Under the pieces are notes generated by a model. It saw only the letters and a program-made list of their open reading frames with translations. It was not told where the DNA came from and ran no database searches. From positions 186,001 to 250,000 of the forward strand of contig QQVN01000005.1 in the NCBI GenBank assembly GCA_003352285.1: a stretch of DNA of 64,000 nt, written 5' to 3'. Numbering within the stretch: the stretch's first letter is position 1; each line of letters opens with the position of its first letter. The DNA is from Thermoproteota archaeon. Lineage in GTDB: Archaea; Thermoproteota; Nitrososphaeria; Nitrososphaerales; Nitrosopumilaceae. A program made the position numbers and the translations under genes. This document shows positions 1 through 11,015 of the stretch, piece by piece.

Positions 1-57
1 TTGATTGAGATCCCACTAGAAGACAGGCTGGAAAGAAAGATAATTAATGACAAATAA
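1..57 (+). CDS. 3' end of an unidentified gene (partial)
   Basis: An open frame runs in from before the window and ends at a TAA at 55-57. The visible tail is about 18 residues (ending RLERKIINDK). It lies just upstream of lysW on the same strand, so it could belong to the same amino-acid biosynthesis operon. Too little is visible to name it. Confidence 0.5.
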   Translation: MIEIPLEDRLERKIINDK

Positions 58-80
58 TGGAGAGGAAGTGAGAGATCAAA

Positions 81-248
81 TTGGCAAGTTGTGATGAATG
101 TGACGCAAATATTTCAATCCCAAGCGATGCAGTAGAAGGAGAGATTGTAACCTGCCCAGAATGTGGTGCAAGTTATGAATTAGTTAAATCATCAGGAGGT
201 TTTGATCTAAAGCCCGCCCAAACGGTAGGCGAGGATTGGGGGCAGTGA
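81..248 (+). CDS. lysW: LysW-type amino-group carrier protein
   Basis: This 55-residue acidic protein is the carrier of the LysW pathway. Biosynthetic intermediates of lysine and/or arginine are held on its C-terminus while they are converted. It has two Cys-x2-Cys pairs (CDEC near residue 4, CPEC near 31) forming the zinc knuckle, and the family C-terminal signature EDWG. The start is a TTG at 81, and the stop overlaps the GTG start of the next gene (GTGA). The odd point is the last residue. The family normally ends EDWGE, and the gamma-carboxyl of that Glu is the attachment site. Here the codon is CAG, giving EDWGQ. It is clearly LysW by sequence and context. Confidence 0.88.
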   Translation: MASCDECDANISIPSDAVEGEIVTCPECGASYELVKSSGGFDLKPAQTVGEDWGQ

Positions 249-1093
249 CCCCTGACATTACTGTTCTTTACGATACCATCCGATGGGAAGAAAAAGCGTT
301 ACTAGAAGCGGGAAAAAAAAAGAACGTTAATCTAGAAATGTTTGATTGTAAGAAACTTTCATTACAATTAGACAGCAAACGAGATGGTTTTGGAACAGTT
401 ATCCAGAGATGCGTAAGTTACTACAGAAATGTTCACTCTACTGCAGCACTTGAAGGGATGGGGGTCAACGTAATCAACTGTCTCAATACAGGAATTTTTG
501 CAGGAAACAAATTGTATACTCATATGTTACTAAGAAAGTTTGGAGTTCCAACTCCTTATGCTACTGTTGCATTTTCAAAAGAAGCTGCAATCGAAGCACT
601 TGAAAAAGAAGGATATCCAAAAGTCATCAAGCCAACAGTTGGAAGTTGGGGAAGAATGATCTCAAAAATTAATGACAAAGATTCTGCAGAAGGCATTATA
701 GAAGGAAGAGAAAAGATGTATCCAATTTATCAAATACATTATTTAGAAGAGTTTGTGCAAAGACCACCACGGGACATTAGAGCAATCATGGTAGGGGACA
801 AAGTAGTGGCGGCAATTTATAGAAATTCTGGAGATGGAAATTGGAAGACAAACATGGCATTAGGAGGACGAGCAGAAAAATGTGAGGTCACTAATGAATT
901 AGAAGATATTTGTATTAAAGCTAAAAATGCAGTCCAGGGACAAATCGTAGGCGTTGATTTGATGGAAAGTGACGACAGGGGACTCGTCGTTCACGAAGTA
1001 AACAACACTACAGAATACAAAAACACAGTTAGAGTCTGTGAAGTTGATATTCCATCACTCATGATTGACTACGCCTTAGAATCTAAAAGATAG
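245..1093 (+). CDS. lysX: LysW ligase (LysX/ArgX, ATP-grasp)
   Basis: This ATP-grasp ligase joins the amino group of alpha-aminoadipate and/or glutamate to the C-terminal residue of LysW, the first step of the carrier-bound pathway. It belongs to the RimK/LysX family. Support comes from the N-terminal LYD-x-IRWEEKAL segment, the central ATP-grasp (KPTVGSWGRM, EEFVQRP-RDIR), and a C-terminal metal/substrate motif VHEVNNTTEYKN. I chose the GTG at 245 because it overlaps the lysW stop. A TTG at 236 in the same frame would lengthen it by three residues. Only one LysX-type gene is visible, so it may serve both lysine and arginine synthesis as proposed for other archaea. Substrate choice cannot be read from the sequence. 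Confidence 0.88.
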   Translation: MTPDITVLYDTIRWEEKALLEAGKKKNVNLEMFDCKKLSLQLDSKRDGFGTVIQRCVSYYRNVHSTAALEGMGVNVINCLNTGIFAGNKLYTHMLLRKFGVPTPYATVAFSKEAAIEALEKEGYPKVIKPTVGSWGRMISKINDKDSAEGIIEGREKMYPIYQIHYLEEFVQRPPRDIRAIMVGDKVVAAIYRNSGDGNWKTNMALGGRAEKCEVTNELEDICIKAKNAVQGQIVGVDLMESDDRGLVVHEVNNTTEYKNTVRVCEVDIPSLMIDYALESKR

Positions 1094-1095
1094 AA

Positions 1096-2223
1096 ATGGA
1101 TTCCACATTTACAGTTACACCACGATTTGCAGTAAAGATGCTAGAAAAAGTACTACGATTGTACACACCGTCATTAAGTGAAAAGCCAGTTGCAGAATTT
1201 CTTGCAGACAAGTGTGATGATCTTGGTTTTGAAGACATTCACATTGATGAGGTTGGAAATATTATTGCAAAGAAAGGCTCTGGCTCGCCAAGAATTCTTT
1301 TGTGTGGACACATGGATACAGTTCCAGGAAAGATTAAGGTTAGAAAAGAAGGCGATAATCTGTTTGGCAGAGGAGCATCTGATGCAAAAGCTCCGTTGAT
1401 GGCAATGTTATTTGCAGCAGCATCTGTGCAGAACAATAATGGCACAGTGATATTTTGTGGCGCAGTTGATGAGGAAGGAAACGCAACAGGAATTAAAAAT
1501 CTAGTACAACAAAAATTAGATTTAGACTATGCAGTGTTTGGCGAGCCAAGTGGAATCAGACAAGTAACCATTGCATACAAGGGTCGTTTAGCAATTAATC
1601 TAAAGATCAATGTTGGTGACAGCGCTCATGCAAGTGCACCATGGCTTGCAAAAAACGCAATTGAAGAATCAGCAGTGTTTACTCAGGAAGTAAAGAGAGC
1701 ACTAGAAGCAGGGCAAGACGCAAAGAAAAAGAGCATGATGTTAACTGCAACCATCACTGAGATCAAAGGAGGTACAAGCCACAATGTAACTCCAAAGGAA
1801 TGTGAAACGATTCTGGACATTAGAATTCCAGTCGACATGAATTGTAAGATGGTTGAAGAAAAAATTGCAAAATCAGTTCAAGAAGTATCTAAGAAAAGAG
1901 AAGTCGAAGCATTCTACTCTATTCTCGATGAGACAGAGCCATTTGAGGCACCACATAACTCACCACTAGTTAGAGCATTTACCCTAGGAGTCATGGAGGT
2001 GGAGCATGCAAGACCAACTTTGATTAGAAAAACAGGCACAGGAGACATGAATGTCATAGGCAATAGGATGAAAATCCCTGTGGTAACTTATGGGCCAGGT
2101 GACCCACATCAGGCGCACACCATTGATGAAAAGGTCTCAATTGATGAGTACCTAAGAGGAATTGAGGTCCTCAAGAAGACCTTGCATCATTTAAAAAGAC
2201 TACACGATAGAAAAAACCAATAA
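1096..2223 (+). CDS. lysK: [LysW]-lysine/ornithine hydrolase, M20 family
   Basis: This 375-residue M20 metallopeptidase releases lysine or ornithine from the LysW carrier at the end of the pathway. The metal ligands are visible: CGHMDTVPG (His/Asp), FGRGASDAKAP, the catalytic-base region AVDEEGNATG, FGEPSG, and the C-terminal His in GDPHQAHT. The ATG lies 2 nt after the lysX stop, and its TAA shares one base with the next ATG (TAATG), so the genes are probably co-transcribed and translationally coupled. The kinase, reductase and aminotransferase of the pathway are not in this window. Confidence 0.88.
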   Translation: MDSTFTVTPRFAVKMLEKVLRLYTPSLSEKPVAEFLADKCDDLGFEDIHIDEVGNIIAKKGSGSPRILLCGHMDTVPGKIKVRKEGDNLFGRGASDAKAPLMAMLFAAASVQNNNGTVIFCGAVDEEGNATGIKNLVQQKLDLDYAVFGEPSGIRQVTIAYKGRLAINLKINVGDSAHASAPWLAKNAIEESAVFTQEVKRALEAGQDAKKKSMMLTATITEIKGGTSHNVTPKECETILDIRIPVDMNCKMVEEKIAKSVQEVSKKREVEAFYSILDETEPFEAPHNSPLVRAFTLGVMEVEHARPTLIRKTGTGDMNVIGNRMKIPVVTYGPGDPHQAHTIDEKVSIDEYLRGIEVLKKTLHHLKRLHDRKNQ

Positions 2224-3260
2224 TGCTGTGGTTTATTGGCATCGGAGTTTCTGGGTTGAATTCATTATCAAATGAAACACTCGATGTATTAAAAAAATCA
2301 GATATTGTCTACCTTGAGGCATTTACTAGTCCGATTAGTAAAGTAGAGCTCTCAAAGTTTAAGAAAAAAATCAAAGGGGAGTTTAAGATTGCCAAACGAT
2401 GGATGGTAGAAGATGGAAAAGAGATTTTAAAAAATGCTAAAAGGAAAAAAGTTTCATTAATTTCATATGGGGATCCTTACATTGCAACTACACACATAGA
2501 ACTAAGAACCCGTGCAATTAATGAAAAAATTAAAACGTATTCCATTCATGCTGCATCATCCATTACATCTATGGTCGGAGAGTGCGGTTTACACTATTAC
2601 AAAGTAGGAAGAATTGCAACAATAATGAGTGAGGAAAAATCATTAACTACACCATATTATGTAACATACAAAAATTTGATTGAAGGAAATCATACCATTT
2701 TGCTTTTAGAGTACAATCAGGATAAGGACTTTTTTTTAAAACCAAATGATGCATTACATGATTTGATAGAGACAGAAGCAGAACAGATTAGAAAGGTAAT
2801 TAGTAAATCAACATTTGTAATTGTTGCATCAAGAATTGGATTTAAAACTCAAAAAATTATTTGTGGAAGTATTAACAAGATTCAAAATGTAGACTTTGGC
2901 AAGCCCCCACACACCATAATAATTCCTGGCAACTTGCACTTTACAGAGTCTGACGCATTGAAAGTTTTGGTAAAATGTCTGGATGAGCCCGTTAGTAACT
3001 CTGAGAAAATAAAAAAGATCCCAACTCAAATGCTAGAGAAGTACGTTCCAATGGTTAGAGATGCAATAAAAGAGATTGCTCCTCATTACAAAGATTCTAA
3101 GGAATATTGTGAAATTTTAGAGAATGCAGAACTGTATGTTCAAGACGCAGAGAAATTTTTGGAGCAAGGAAAAGATGATGTAGCAATTCTTAGCATAGGG
3201 TATGCTGATGGGCTAGTAGATGCACTAAGAATTGCAAAAGGTATGGACCCCAAAATGTAG
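2223..3260 (+). CDS. dphB: Diphthine synthase fused to a DUF357-like domain
   Basis: The first ~255 residues are a SAM-dependent tetrapyrrole-methylase-fold enzyme that methylates the modified histidine of elongation factor 2 to make diphthine. Support: N-terminal WFIGIGVSGLNSL, YLEAFTSP, SYGDPYIATTH, and TIMSEEKSL near the middle. At 345 residues it is about 80-90 longer than ordinary archaeal DphB. The extra C-terminus (from about residue 258) is helical and looks like the small DUF357 family usually found as a separate archaeal protein, with YVPMVRDAIKEIAPHYKDS followed by a helix ending DALRIAKG. It overlaps lysK by one base. The DphB call is firm; the DUF357 assignment is by eye. Confidence 0.87.
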   Translation: MLWFIGIGVSGLNSLSNETLDVLKKSDIVYLEAFTSPISKVELSKFKKKIKGEFKIAKRWMVEDGKEILKNAKRKKVSLISYGDPYIATTHIELRTRAINEKIKTYSIHAASSITSMVGECGLHYYKVGRIATIMSEEKSLTTPYYVTYKNLIEGNHTILLLEYNQDKDFFLKPNDALHDLIETEAEQIRKVISKSTFVIVASRIGFKTQKIICGSINKIQNVDFGKPPHTIIIPGNLHFTESDALKVLVKCLDEPVSNSEKIKKIPTQMLEKYVPMVRDAIKEIAPHYKDSKEYCEILENAELYVQDAEKFLEQGKDDVAILSIGYADGLVDALRIAKGMDPKM

Positions 3261-3302
3261 TATCGATGAGTTAAAGAAAGGGTCAAGATTACATTATACA
3301 GT

Positions 3303-3920
3303 TTGGATGAAATAGATAACTCAATTCTCTGTTCAATTTTTGTTTCAAACCTTATTGGGGGCGATCCTGTGAAATTAGTGAGACAAAAGAGCAATCTTTC
3401 TGAGGAATATGTTATAGACAGAATTTTGAATTTAAGAAATAATGGGTTAATTGAGAAGGAAAAATACACGTTGACTGAAGTAGGTAGGACTTCCTTACGG
3501 GTAGTATTGACAGGAGGAGTCTTTGATATTATCCATCCAGGCCACATTCACACATTAAACTCTGCAAAAGAGCTTGGTAATGTCTTAGTTGTCGTAGTGG
3601 CAACAGATGATACTGCTGAAAAGATGAAAAAGAGAAGACCGCTTCACAATCAAAATGAACGAAGGGTTTTGGTAAATTCTCTTTCAATGGTTGATTTGTG
3701 TATCATAGGTCAGAAAGGAGATATCTTCAAGACTGTCGAGTTTGTAAACCCTCAGATCATTGCACTAGGATATGATCAAGTTCACCAGGAAAAGTTCATC
3801 ACTGATGGGTGCAAAAAACTCAATCTAGACATCAAGGTTGCAAGGCTGCAATCCCCCGTACCAGAGATTTCAAGTTCAAAGATTGAAAAAGAATACGGCG
3901 ATGCAATACACGATATCTAA
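3303..3920 (+). CDS. ribL: FAD synthetase-like nucleotidyltransferase with N-terminal HTH
   Basis: Residues ~66-205 are a cytidylyltransferase-type domain with the HxGH signature (GGVFDIIHPGHIHTL) and a C-terminal motif GYDQ, as in archaeal RibL, which adenylylates FMN to FAD. Residues 1-65 look like a winged helix (LSEEYVIDRILNLRNNGLIEKE, then a wing YTLTEVG). That could make it a DNA-binding enzyme or simply a dimer module. The start is a TTG at 3303; the nearby ATG is out of frame. The riboflavin kinase lies 0.6 kb away on the other strand, supporting the flavin role. The related glycerol-phosphate cytidylyltransferase activity cannot be fully excluded. Confidence 0.75.
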   Translation: MDEIDNSILCSIFVSNLIGGDPVKLVRQKSNLSEEYVIDRILNLRNNGLIEKEKYTLTEVGRTSLRVVLTGGVFDIIHPGHIHTLNSAKELGNVLVVVVATDDTAEKMKKRRPLHNQNERRVLVNSLSMVDLCIIGQKGDIFKTVEFVNPQIIALGYDQVHQEKFITDGCKKLNLDIKVARLQSPVPEISSSKIEKEYGDAIHDI

Positions 3921-3927
3921 TTAAGTT

Positions 3928-3945
3928 CGAATCTCTTTCGATTCG
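3928..3945. terminator. Possible bidirectional terminator hairpin
   Basis: A 6-bp inverted repeat (CGAATC ... GATTCG) with a 6-nt loop lies between the convergent ribL and thioesterase genes. Plus-strand T-runs are weak, so this is a tentative shared terminator. Confidence 0.3.
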
Positions 3946-3978
3946 CATTTAGATCCTCAAAAAAATTACTTCTAATCG

Positions 3979-4449
3979 TTAAAGTTTTTTTCTTTCACTG
4001 ATTCTTTGCTGCATTCGTTTTTCACCATCTTTGAATCGCTTTTTTTCATCTTCAGTTTCAAGAATTAATTCTGGTACCGGTGTGGGCTTGCCATTATCAT
4101 CTAATGCAACCATTGTAACAAAGGCAGTACCAGTAAGGGCTTTGTTGCCAGTTCGAAGGTCTTCAGCCTCCACAGTAATCTCAATTTCCATTGAAGACCG
4201 ATGGACATAGTTAATTCTTGCATGCAAATCCAAGACATTTCCAACAAATACAGGCTTTAGAAAATTTACACGATCAATGCTTGCAGTGACTGCATTGGTC
4301 TCACAATGTCTTTGAGCTACAATTCCTGCAACAGTATCAATCTGTTTTAAAATTTCCCCACCAAAGATATTTCCAGCAGGATTTGCTTCAGATGGAAACA
4401 TTCTAACTGTTATTTCAGCCTTGGAATCACTTGGTTTTTTTGCTTTCAA
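3979..4449 (-). CDS. Acyl-CoA thioesterase (hotdog fold, YciA/BFIT type)
   Basis: This 156-residue single-hotdog protein probably hydrolyses acyl-CoA thioesters. It shows the family pattern: VRMFPSEANPAGNIFGGEIL (helix entry with the catalytic Asn/Asp region), IDTVAGIVAQRH, DRVNFLKPVFVGNVL, and the strand with GNKALTGTAFVTMVALD. The start is TTG at 4449. The charged C-terminal ~25 residues are probably an extended tail. No neighbour gives its substrate. It faces ribL convergently. Confidence 0.82.
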   Translation of the reverse strand: MKAKKPSDSKAEITVRMFPSEANPAGNIFGGEILKQIDTVAGIVAQRHCETNAVTASIDRVNFLKPVFVGNVLDLHARINYVHRSSMEIEITVEAEDLRTGNKALTGTAFVTMVALDDNGKPTPVPELILETEDEKKRFKDGEKRMQQRISERKKL

Positions 4450-4503
4450 TAATTCTCACTTTTTGTGATTCACTCAATGATATTAACTCTCGTACATTTG
4501 AAA

Positions 4504-5190
4504 TTATTTTGAATTGATTGGAATTTTAATTACTACTTTGGAGCCGTCAGATAATTTTGCGTGTTTTCGAATATTTGTTTTTGATATTAGCTCAATTACT
4601 GAAGGATCGTGGTGAGTTCTCTCTAGTCTGATTAATTGACAGTCAACTGATTTGTTTAGAGTAGCTGAGAAGCACTTGACCCATCCATATGTTCTCTTTC
4701 CATCAGAAAATCCTTTAATCAATACTCCATCCAAGGCATCAAATTGCCTGATTGATTCAATGTTTTCTTTTGAATCTAGTTTGACATTTAGAGTACCTGG
4801 AAATGGTACATATCCAATTTTACTTTTGAATTGTTTTGTGTATCCTTTAAGCGACATATAGTATGCACCTTCTCCCATTCCAGAGATCAAATTTCCACGA
4901 AGCTCAATGTGCGAGGGTGAAGATTTCAGGCTAGAATTCAGTATTGTTGAGAGTTTTATCATCTCTGCAAATCCTTTTGAGGTAATTTTTACAGAAGACA
5001 CCCTTCCATTTAGGATTCTTTCTATGAACCCACCTTGTTCTAATTCCACAAGGTGCTTGGATGCTGCTTGCTGAGATTTTTTTATGTTCTTTCCTAATGC
5101 GGAAGTAGTTACAGGTACAAAATTGTATTTTGCGCCTTTTGATAAGAGATAAGATAGCGTAAGAATGTGTTGAATCTTAATGTCAGTCAT
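4504..5190 (-). CDS. ribK: CTP-dependent riboflavin kinase with N-terminal HTH
   Basis: Archaeal RibK (DUF120 family) phosphorylates riboflavin to FMN using CTP. The C-terminal ~130 residues carry the cradle-loop barrel signatures GMGEGAYYMSL, IGYVPFPGTLNVKL, FDGVLIKGF-like strands and a conserved HHDPSVIEL/ISKTNIR segment. Residues 1-85 are a MarR-like winged helix (SKGAKYNFVPVTTSALGKNIKKS... HLVELEQGGFIER), as in other HTH-fused archaeal RibK proteins. The ATG at 5190 lies 8 nt past the dnaG stop, so it may be read through from dnaG. With ribL nearby it completes riboflavin to FAD. Confidence 0.88.
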   Translation of the reverse strand: MTDIKIQHILTLSYLLSKGAKYNFVPVTTSALGKNIKKSQQAASKHLVELEQGGFIERILNGRVSSVKITSKGFAEMIKLSTILNSSLKSSPSHIELRGNLISGMGEGAYYMSLKGYTKQFKSKIGYVPFPGTLNVKLDSKENIESIRQFDALDGVLIKGFSDGKRTYGWVKCFSATLNKSVDCQLIRLERTHHDPSVIELISKTNIRKHAKLSDGSKVVIKIPINSK

Positions 5191-5198
5191 TAAAAATT

Positions 5199-6341
5199 CT
5201 AAACAACGCCTAGTTCTGAAAAGGTTCTTAGAGTTAATCCGTCTGCATTAGTTAGTTTTGCAACTCTATGACCAATAACACATTCTATTCCTGCATTCTT
5301 TGCACCTTCAAGTAATCGTTGTGTAATGATTCCATCAAGTACAAGATACTTGACTCCAGATTGACTTGATAATTTGCTAACAAGCTCACTAATTGGTACT
5401 TTGAATATCTCTTTTTTGTCACCATCAAGTGCGATTGCTTCTAGAGTTTCATTGAGATTAGGATAAATCTGTGATGCCAAATCTGCAATAGGCTTATCCT
5501 CAGTTTTTGCAGCTGTCTTTGGTTTAGAACCTCCTTCAATTTCTTTTGCAACTGGACCAAGAATTTCATCAATTCTTGTCGGAGTGAGTTCTTCAACTTC
5601 AATTCCAGAATCTGCACGAAGTTCATAATCAATGTTAACAACTGATTTTAGCTCTTTGAGAATAAAGCCGCCAGACCTGTCACCATCAAGAAATGCAACA
5701 ACATGATCTTTTTTGTTACAGAGTTCTTTTATTGATTCATCTATTCTTGCACCTTCAATTGCAAGTGTATTATCATAACCAGCTCGAAGTAAGTTGATAA
5801 TATCTGCACGACCTTCGACAAGAATTACCCAACTTGAATCAAAGACGCCAGAACCACATGGAAGATTTGATGGTCCGTATGTCATAACTTTACCAGAGTT
5901 GCCTTCATGAACATCTTTTAGCATGGTGTCACCCTCGCTAACAGTTTTTGTTGCCCATTTTTGCTTGATCTCTTTTGCTCTTCGGACAATATCGTCTTTC
6001 TTTGCAGCCCTTACATCATCAATTGCATCTAGAGTAAATTTACAATCAAATGGTCCAACTTTATCAATACTCTCAATAGCTGCAGCAATTAGTGCGCAGG
6101 TATCAATGTCAGTACTCATTGGAATTAGTGCGTCACCCTTTGTAGTGTTTGCAGTGCTATTGGTGTTTACTTCAATTCTTCCAACTTTGGATACTCTTTG
6201 GAGTTCGTTGAGATTCATCTCTGGTCCCAACAGTCCTTCTGTTTGACCGAAGATTGCGCCGATTATATCTGCCCTTTCAACGAGTCCATCAACTTCATAG
6301 GAAAGCTTAACATGATATTTGACAATTCCTGATTTTGACAT
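5199..6341 (-). CDS. dnaG: Archaeal DnaG-type primase (Toprim)
   Basis: This 380-residue protein is an archaeal DnaG homologue. Such proteins synthesise short RNA in vitro and associate with the archaeal exosome. The Toprim core is visible in the middle: VILVEGRADIINLLRAGYDN supplies the catalytic Glu, and VVAFLDGDRSGGFILKEL supplies the Asp-x-Asp. The N-terminal KYHVKLSYEVDGLVERADIIGAIFGQTEGL is characteristic, and a C-terminal domain starts near residue 295. The ATG at 6341 is preceded by GGAG about 8-9 nt upstream and a TATA-like element around 6355-6367. An exosome-linked RNA role is an inference from the family. Confidence 0.92.
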   Translation of the reverse strand: MSKSGIVKYHVKLSYEVDGLVERADIIGAIFGQTEGLLGPEMNLNELQRVSKVGRIEVNTNSTANTTKGDALIPMSTDIDTCALIAAAIESIDKVGPFDCKFTLDAIDDVRAAKKDDIVRRAKEIKQKWATKTVSEGDTMLKDVHEGNSGKVMTYGPSNLPCGSGVFDSSWVILVEGRADIINLLRAGYDNTLAIEGARIDESIKELCNKKDHVVAFLDGDRSGGFILKELKSVVNIDYELRADSGIEVEELTPTRIDEILGPVAKEIEGGSKPKTAAKTEDKPIADLASQIYPNLNETLEAIALDGDKKEIFKVPISELVSKLSSQSGVKYLVLDGIITQRLLEGAKNAGIECVIGHRVAKLTNADGLTLRTFSELGVV

Positions 6342-6500
6342 AACATTATCATCTCCTTATACATAATGAGATTACTTCTAGAGTTGAATATATTTGCTTA
6401 TCGATAGTTTTTACAGAAAATCCGTAAAATCTGCAAAAATTTCTTAAAATTTGAGCTTGGGATCCTCTTCTAAAAGATAAAAATGGAAAAAAGAGAGTGT

Positions 6501-6851
6501 TTACTCTGTGCTAAAAGAGTGACCACAAGAACATGATTTGGTTACGTTTGGATTGTTGATTTTGAATCCAGAACCCATCAGACTCTCGATATAGTCGACG
6601 TTTGCACCTTGTAGATGGTCGATACTGTAACTATCGATAACGAGTTTTACTCCGTTTTCTTCAATTACCTTATCATCTTCTTCTGGTTGTTTTTCAAATC
6701 CCATTCCATAGGATAATCCTGAACAACCTCCACCTTGAACATAAACTCGAAGATACTCAGGTTTCTCAGATTCCTCAGCCATGAATTCTTTGATCTTTTC
6801 AGCAGCCTTTGGAGTGACAGTTACAATTTTTTGAGTTTGCTCAGTTGCCAT
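6501..6851 (-). CDS. A-type Fe-S cluster carrier (IscA/ErpA/HesB)
   Basis: This 116-residue A-type carrier delivers iron-sulfur clusters to apoproteins. The three conserved cysteines are present: GGGCSGLSYGM near the middle and SCSCGHSF at the C-terminus. I chose the ATG at 6851 over a TTG two codons upstream. A TATA-like AT run (6871-6880) sits 25 nt before this ATG, which suggests a leaderless message. Just upstream of that lies a perfect CGGTACCG palindrome (6891-6898). The Fe-S carrier neighbours dnaG and the carbon-fixation genes but is probably its own unit. Confidence 0.9.
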   Translation of the reverse strand: MATEQTQKIVTVTPKAAEKIKEFMAEESEKPEYLRVYVQGGGCSGLSYGMGFEKQPEEDDKVIEENGVKLVIDSYSIDHLQGANVDYIESLMGSGFKINNPNVTKSCSCGHSFSTE

Positions 6852-6939
6852 GACCAAAATGCATTCTCAAATTATAATAAGCTTTTCACACGGTACCGAC
6901 TAGGAATTTAACAAAATAAGAAGGAAAATTAGGGATAGC

Positions 6940-9856
<2,917 letters not shown>

Positions 9857-9882
9857 AAGTCGATCGGTGAGAACAAAATTCA

Positions 9883-9892
9883 ATATATTAAA
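9883..9892 (-). promoter_or_regulatory. TATA box of the acyl-CoA synthetase gene
   Basis: On the minus strand the sequence reads TTTAATATATTG, centred about 30 nt upstream of the ATG at 9856. It sits inside the 43-nt gap after the amidotransferase stop. Its position argues for the ATG start with a leader of only a few bases. Confidence 0.55.
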
Positions 9893-9898
9893 CTTTGG

Positions 9899-10582
9899 TC
9901 AAAGGTCAAATTCTGATTTGAAATTTTTGTAGAATTTTCTTAAATTATCATTAACAAGTGTGATATTTTCATCAATATCATCACGTATTTTCTGAGGATC
10001 AATGTACGGGATTTTGTCAATCTTTTCTTGAGTGTTATCCAACCAAAGATTCACCATAGAGTCATCAACCTCTAGATGAAACTGAAGACCGACTGCAGTT
10101 CCAATCTGAAAAGCCTGATTTTGATACATTGAGGAGCGGACGAGTCTTTTTGCAGAACTTGGAAGATCAAATGTGTCACCATGCCAGTGAAATACTGTAA
10201 ACGGATTATCAAATCCAGAAAAGAGTCCAGTTTGTGATTCTGGAATTAGGTCATGATAGAATCCAATCTCTTTTTTTGGACCAGGAAAAACTTTCGCGCC
10301 AAATGCTTTTGCAATTAACTGGGAACCCAGACATATTCCTAAGACAGGTTTTTGTTTTGAAACGTATCTCCGAATCAGCTCCTGTTCTTTTTTCAAATAA
10401 TCTCTATCATCGTTTGCAGATTCTGGTGCACCCAGAACAATTAGAAATGAATATTCTTCATCAGGAATCTTTTCATGCTTTGCATTAATTGATGTTATAT
10501 CAAACCCATCAGATGAAAGAATTTTTCCAAGGAATCCTGAGCCCTCAATACGAGTGTTCTGAATTGCAAGAACATCACTCAT
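9899..10582 (-). CDS. Class I glutamine amidotransferase (GMP-synthase-like)
   Basis: This 227-residue protein has a complete class I amidotransferase triad: the nucleophile Cys in VLGICLGSQLIAKAFG, and His-x-Glu in GLQFHLEVD. It also has the HWHGDTFDLP segment typical of the stand-alone GuaA-like family. It would hydrolyse glutamine and pass ammonia to an unknown partner, or act as a gamma-glutamyl hydrolase-like enzyme. No synthetase partner is adjacent. It is transcribed divergently from the small Toprim gene, with 35-50 nt between starts. The function within the family is not determined. Confidence 0.82.
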   Translation of the reverse strand: MSDVLAIQNTRIEGSGFLGKILSSDGFDITSINAKHEKIPDEEYSFLIVLGAPESANDDRDYLKKEQELIRRYVSKQKPVLGICLGSQLIAKAFGAKVFPGPKKEIGFYHDLIPESQTGLFSGFDNPFTVFHWHGDTFDLPSSAKRLVRSSMYQNQAFQIGTAVGLQFHLEVDDSMVNLWLDNTQEKIDKIPYIDPQKIRDDIDENITLVNDNLRKFYKNFKSEFDL

Positions 10583-10617
10583 TTGTTATTATCCACCAAA
10601 GTTCTTAATATGTTCAA

Positions 10618-11010
10618 GTGACTATTGTTATCGTGCAAGTTTCATTACAAGAGATTCAAGACATCCAAAACTTTGTTGATACATTAAACCAGCAGACCCA
10701 AAGTGTAGTCGTAGTTGAAGGCAAACGTGACGAACTAGCCTTGAAAAAGATTGGGTTTTCAGGAAAGATAATTCAATTTCATAAATTTGGAGGAATTACA
10801 AGGTTTTCTGATCATATAGCAAATTATGATACAGTCATTATGCTTCTTGATGGAGATAGAAAGGGCAAATATCTTACTGGACGTATAATCTATCAGATAC
10901 AAAGAAGGACTAGAATTGATTTATCGTACAAGAAAAAACTCGTAGAGATTACTAAAGGAAAGATTCGATTTATTGAACAACTAGTATGTTATGAATCGTA
11001 TTTAGTATAG
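10618..11010 (+). CDS. Small Toprim-domain protein
   Basis: This ~130-residue protein is essentially a bare Toprim domain. SVVVVEGKRDELALKKIG supplies the Glu and VIMLLDGDRKGKYL supplies the Asp-x-Asp. Such stand-alone archaeal Toprim proteins resemble DnaG and RNase M5 cores, but their role is not established. The listed GTG start gives the longest frame. A TATA-like CTTAATATG at about 10603-10611 predicts initiation near a second in-frame GTG at 10633, which would remove five residues. It ends five bases before the convergent glutamate dehydrogenase. Confidence 0.75.
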   Translation: MTIVIVQVSLQEIQDIQNFVDTLNQQTQSVVVVEGKRDELALKKIGFSGKIIQFHKFGGITRFSDHIANYDTVIMLLDGDRKGKYLTGRIIYQIQRRTRIDLSYKKKLVEITKGKIRFIEQLVCYESYLV

Positions 11011-11015
11011 AAAAT

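Noticed and set aside
3140-3547. Minus-strand frame across the dphB-ribL junction
   Set aside because: It is antisense to two recognised proteins, and its sequence is a shadow of the ribL coding strand.
9857-9883. Longer start (TTG 9883) of the acyl-CoA synthetase
   Set aside because: The TTG falls on the TATA element, so it would lie upstream of the predicted transcript start.
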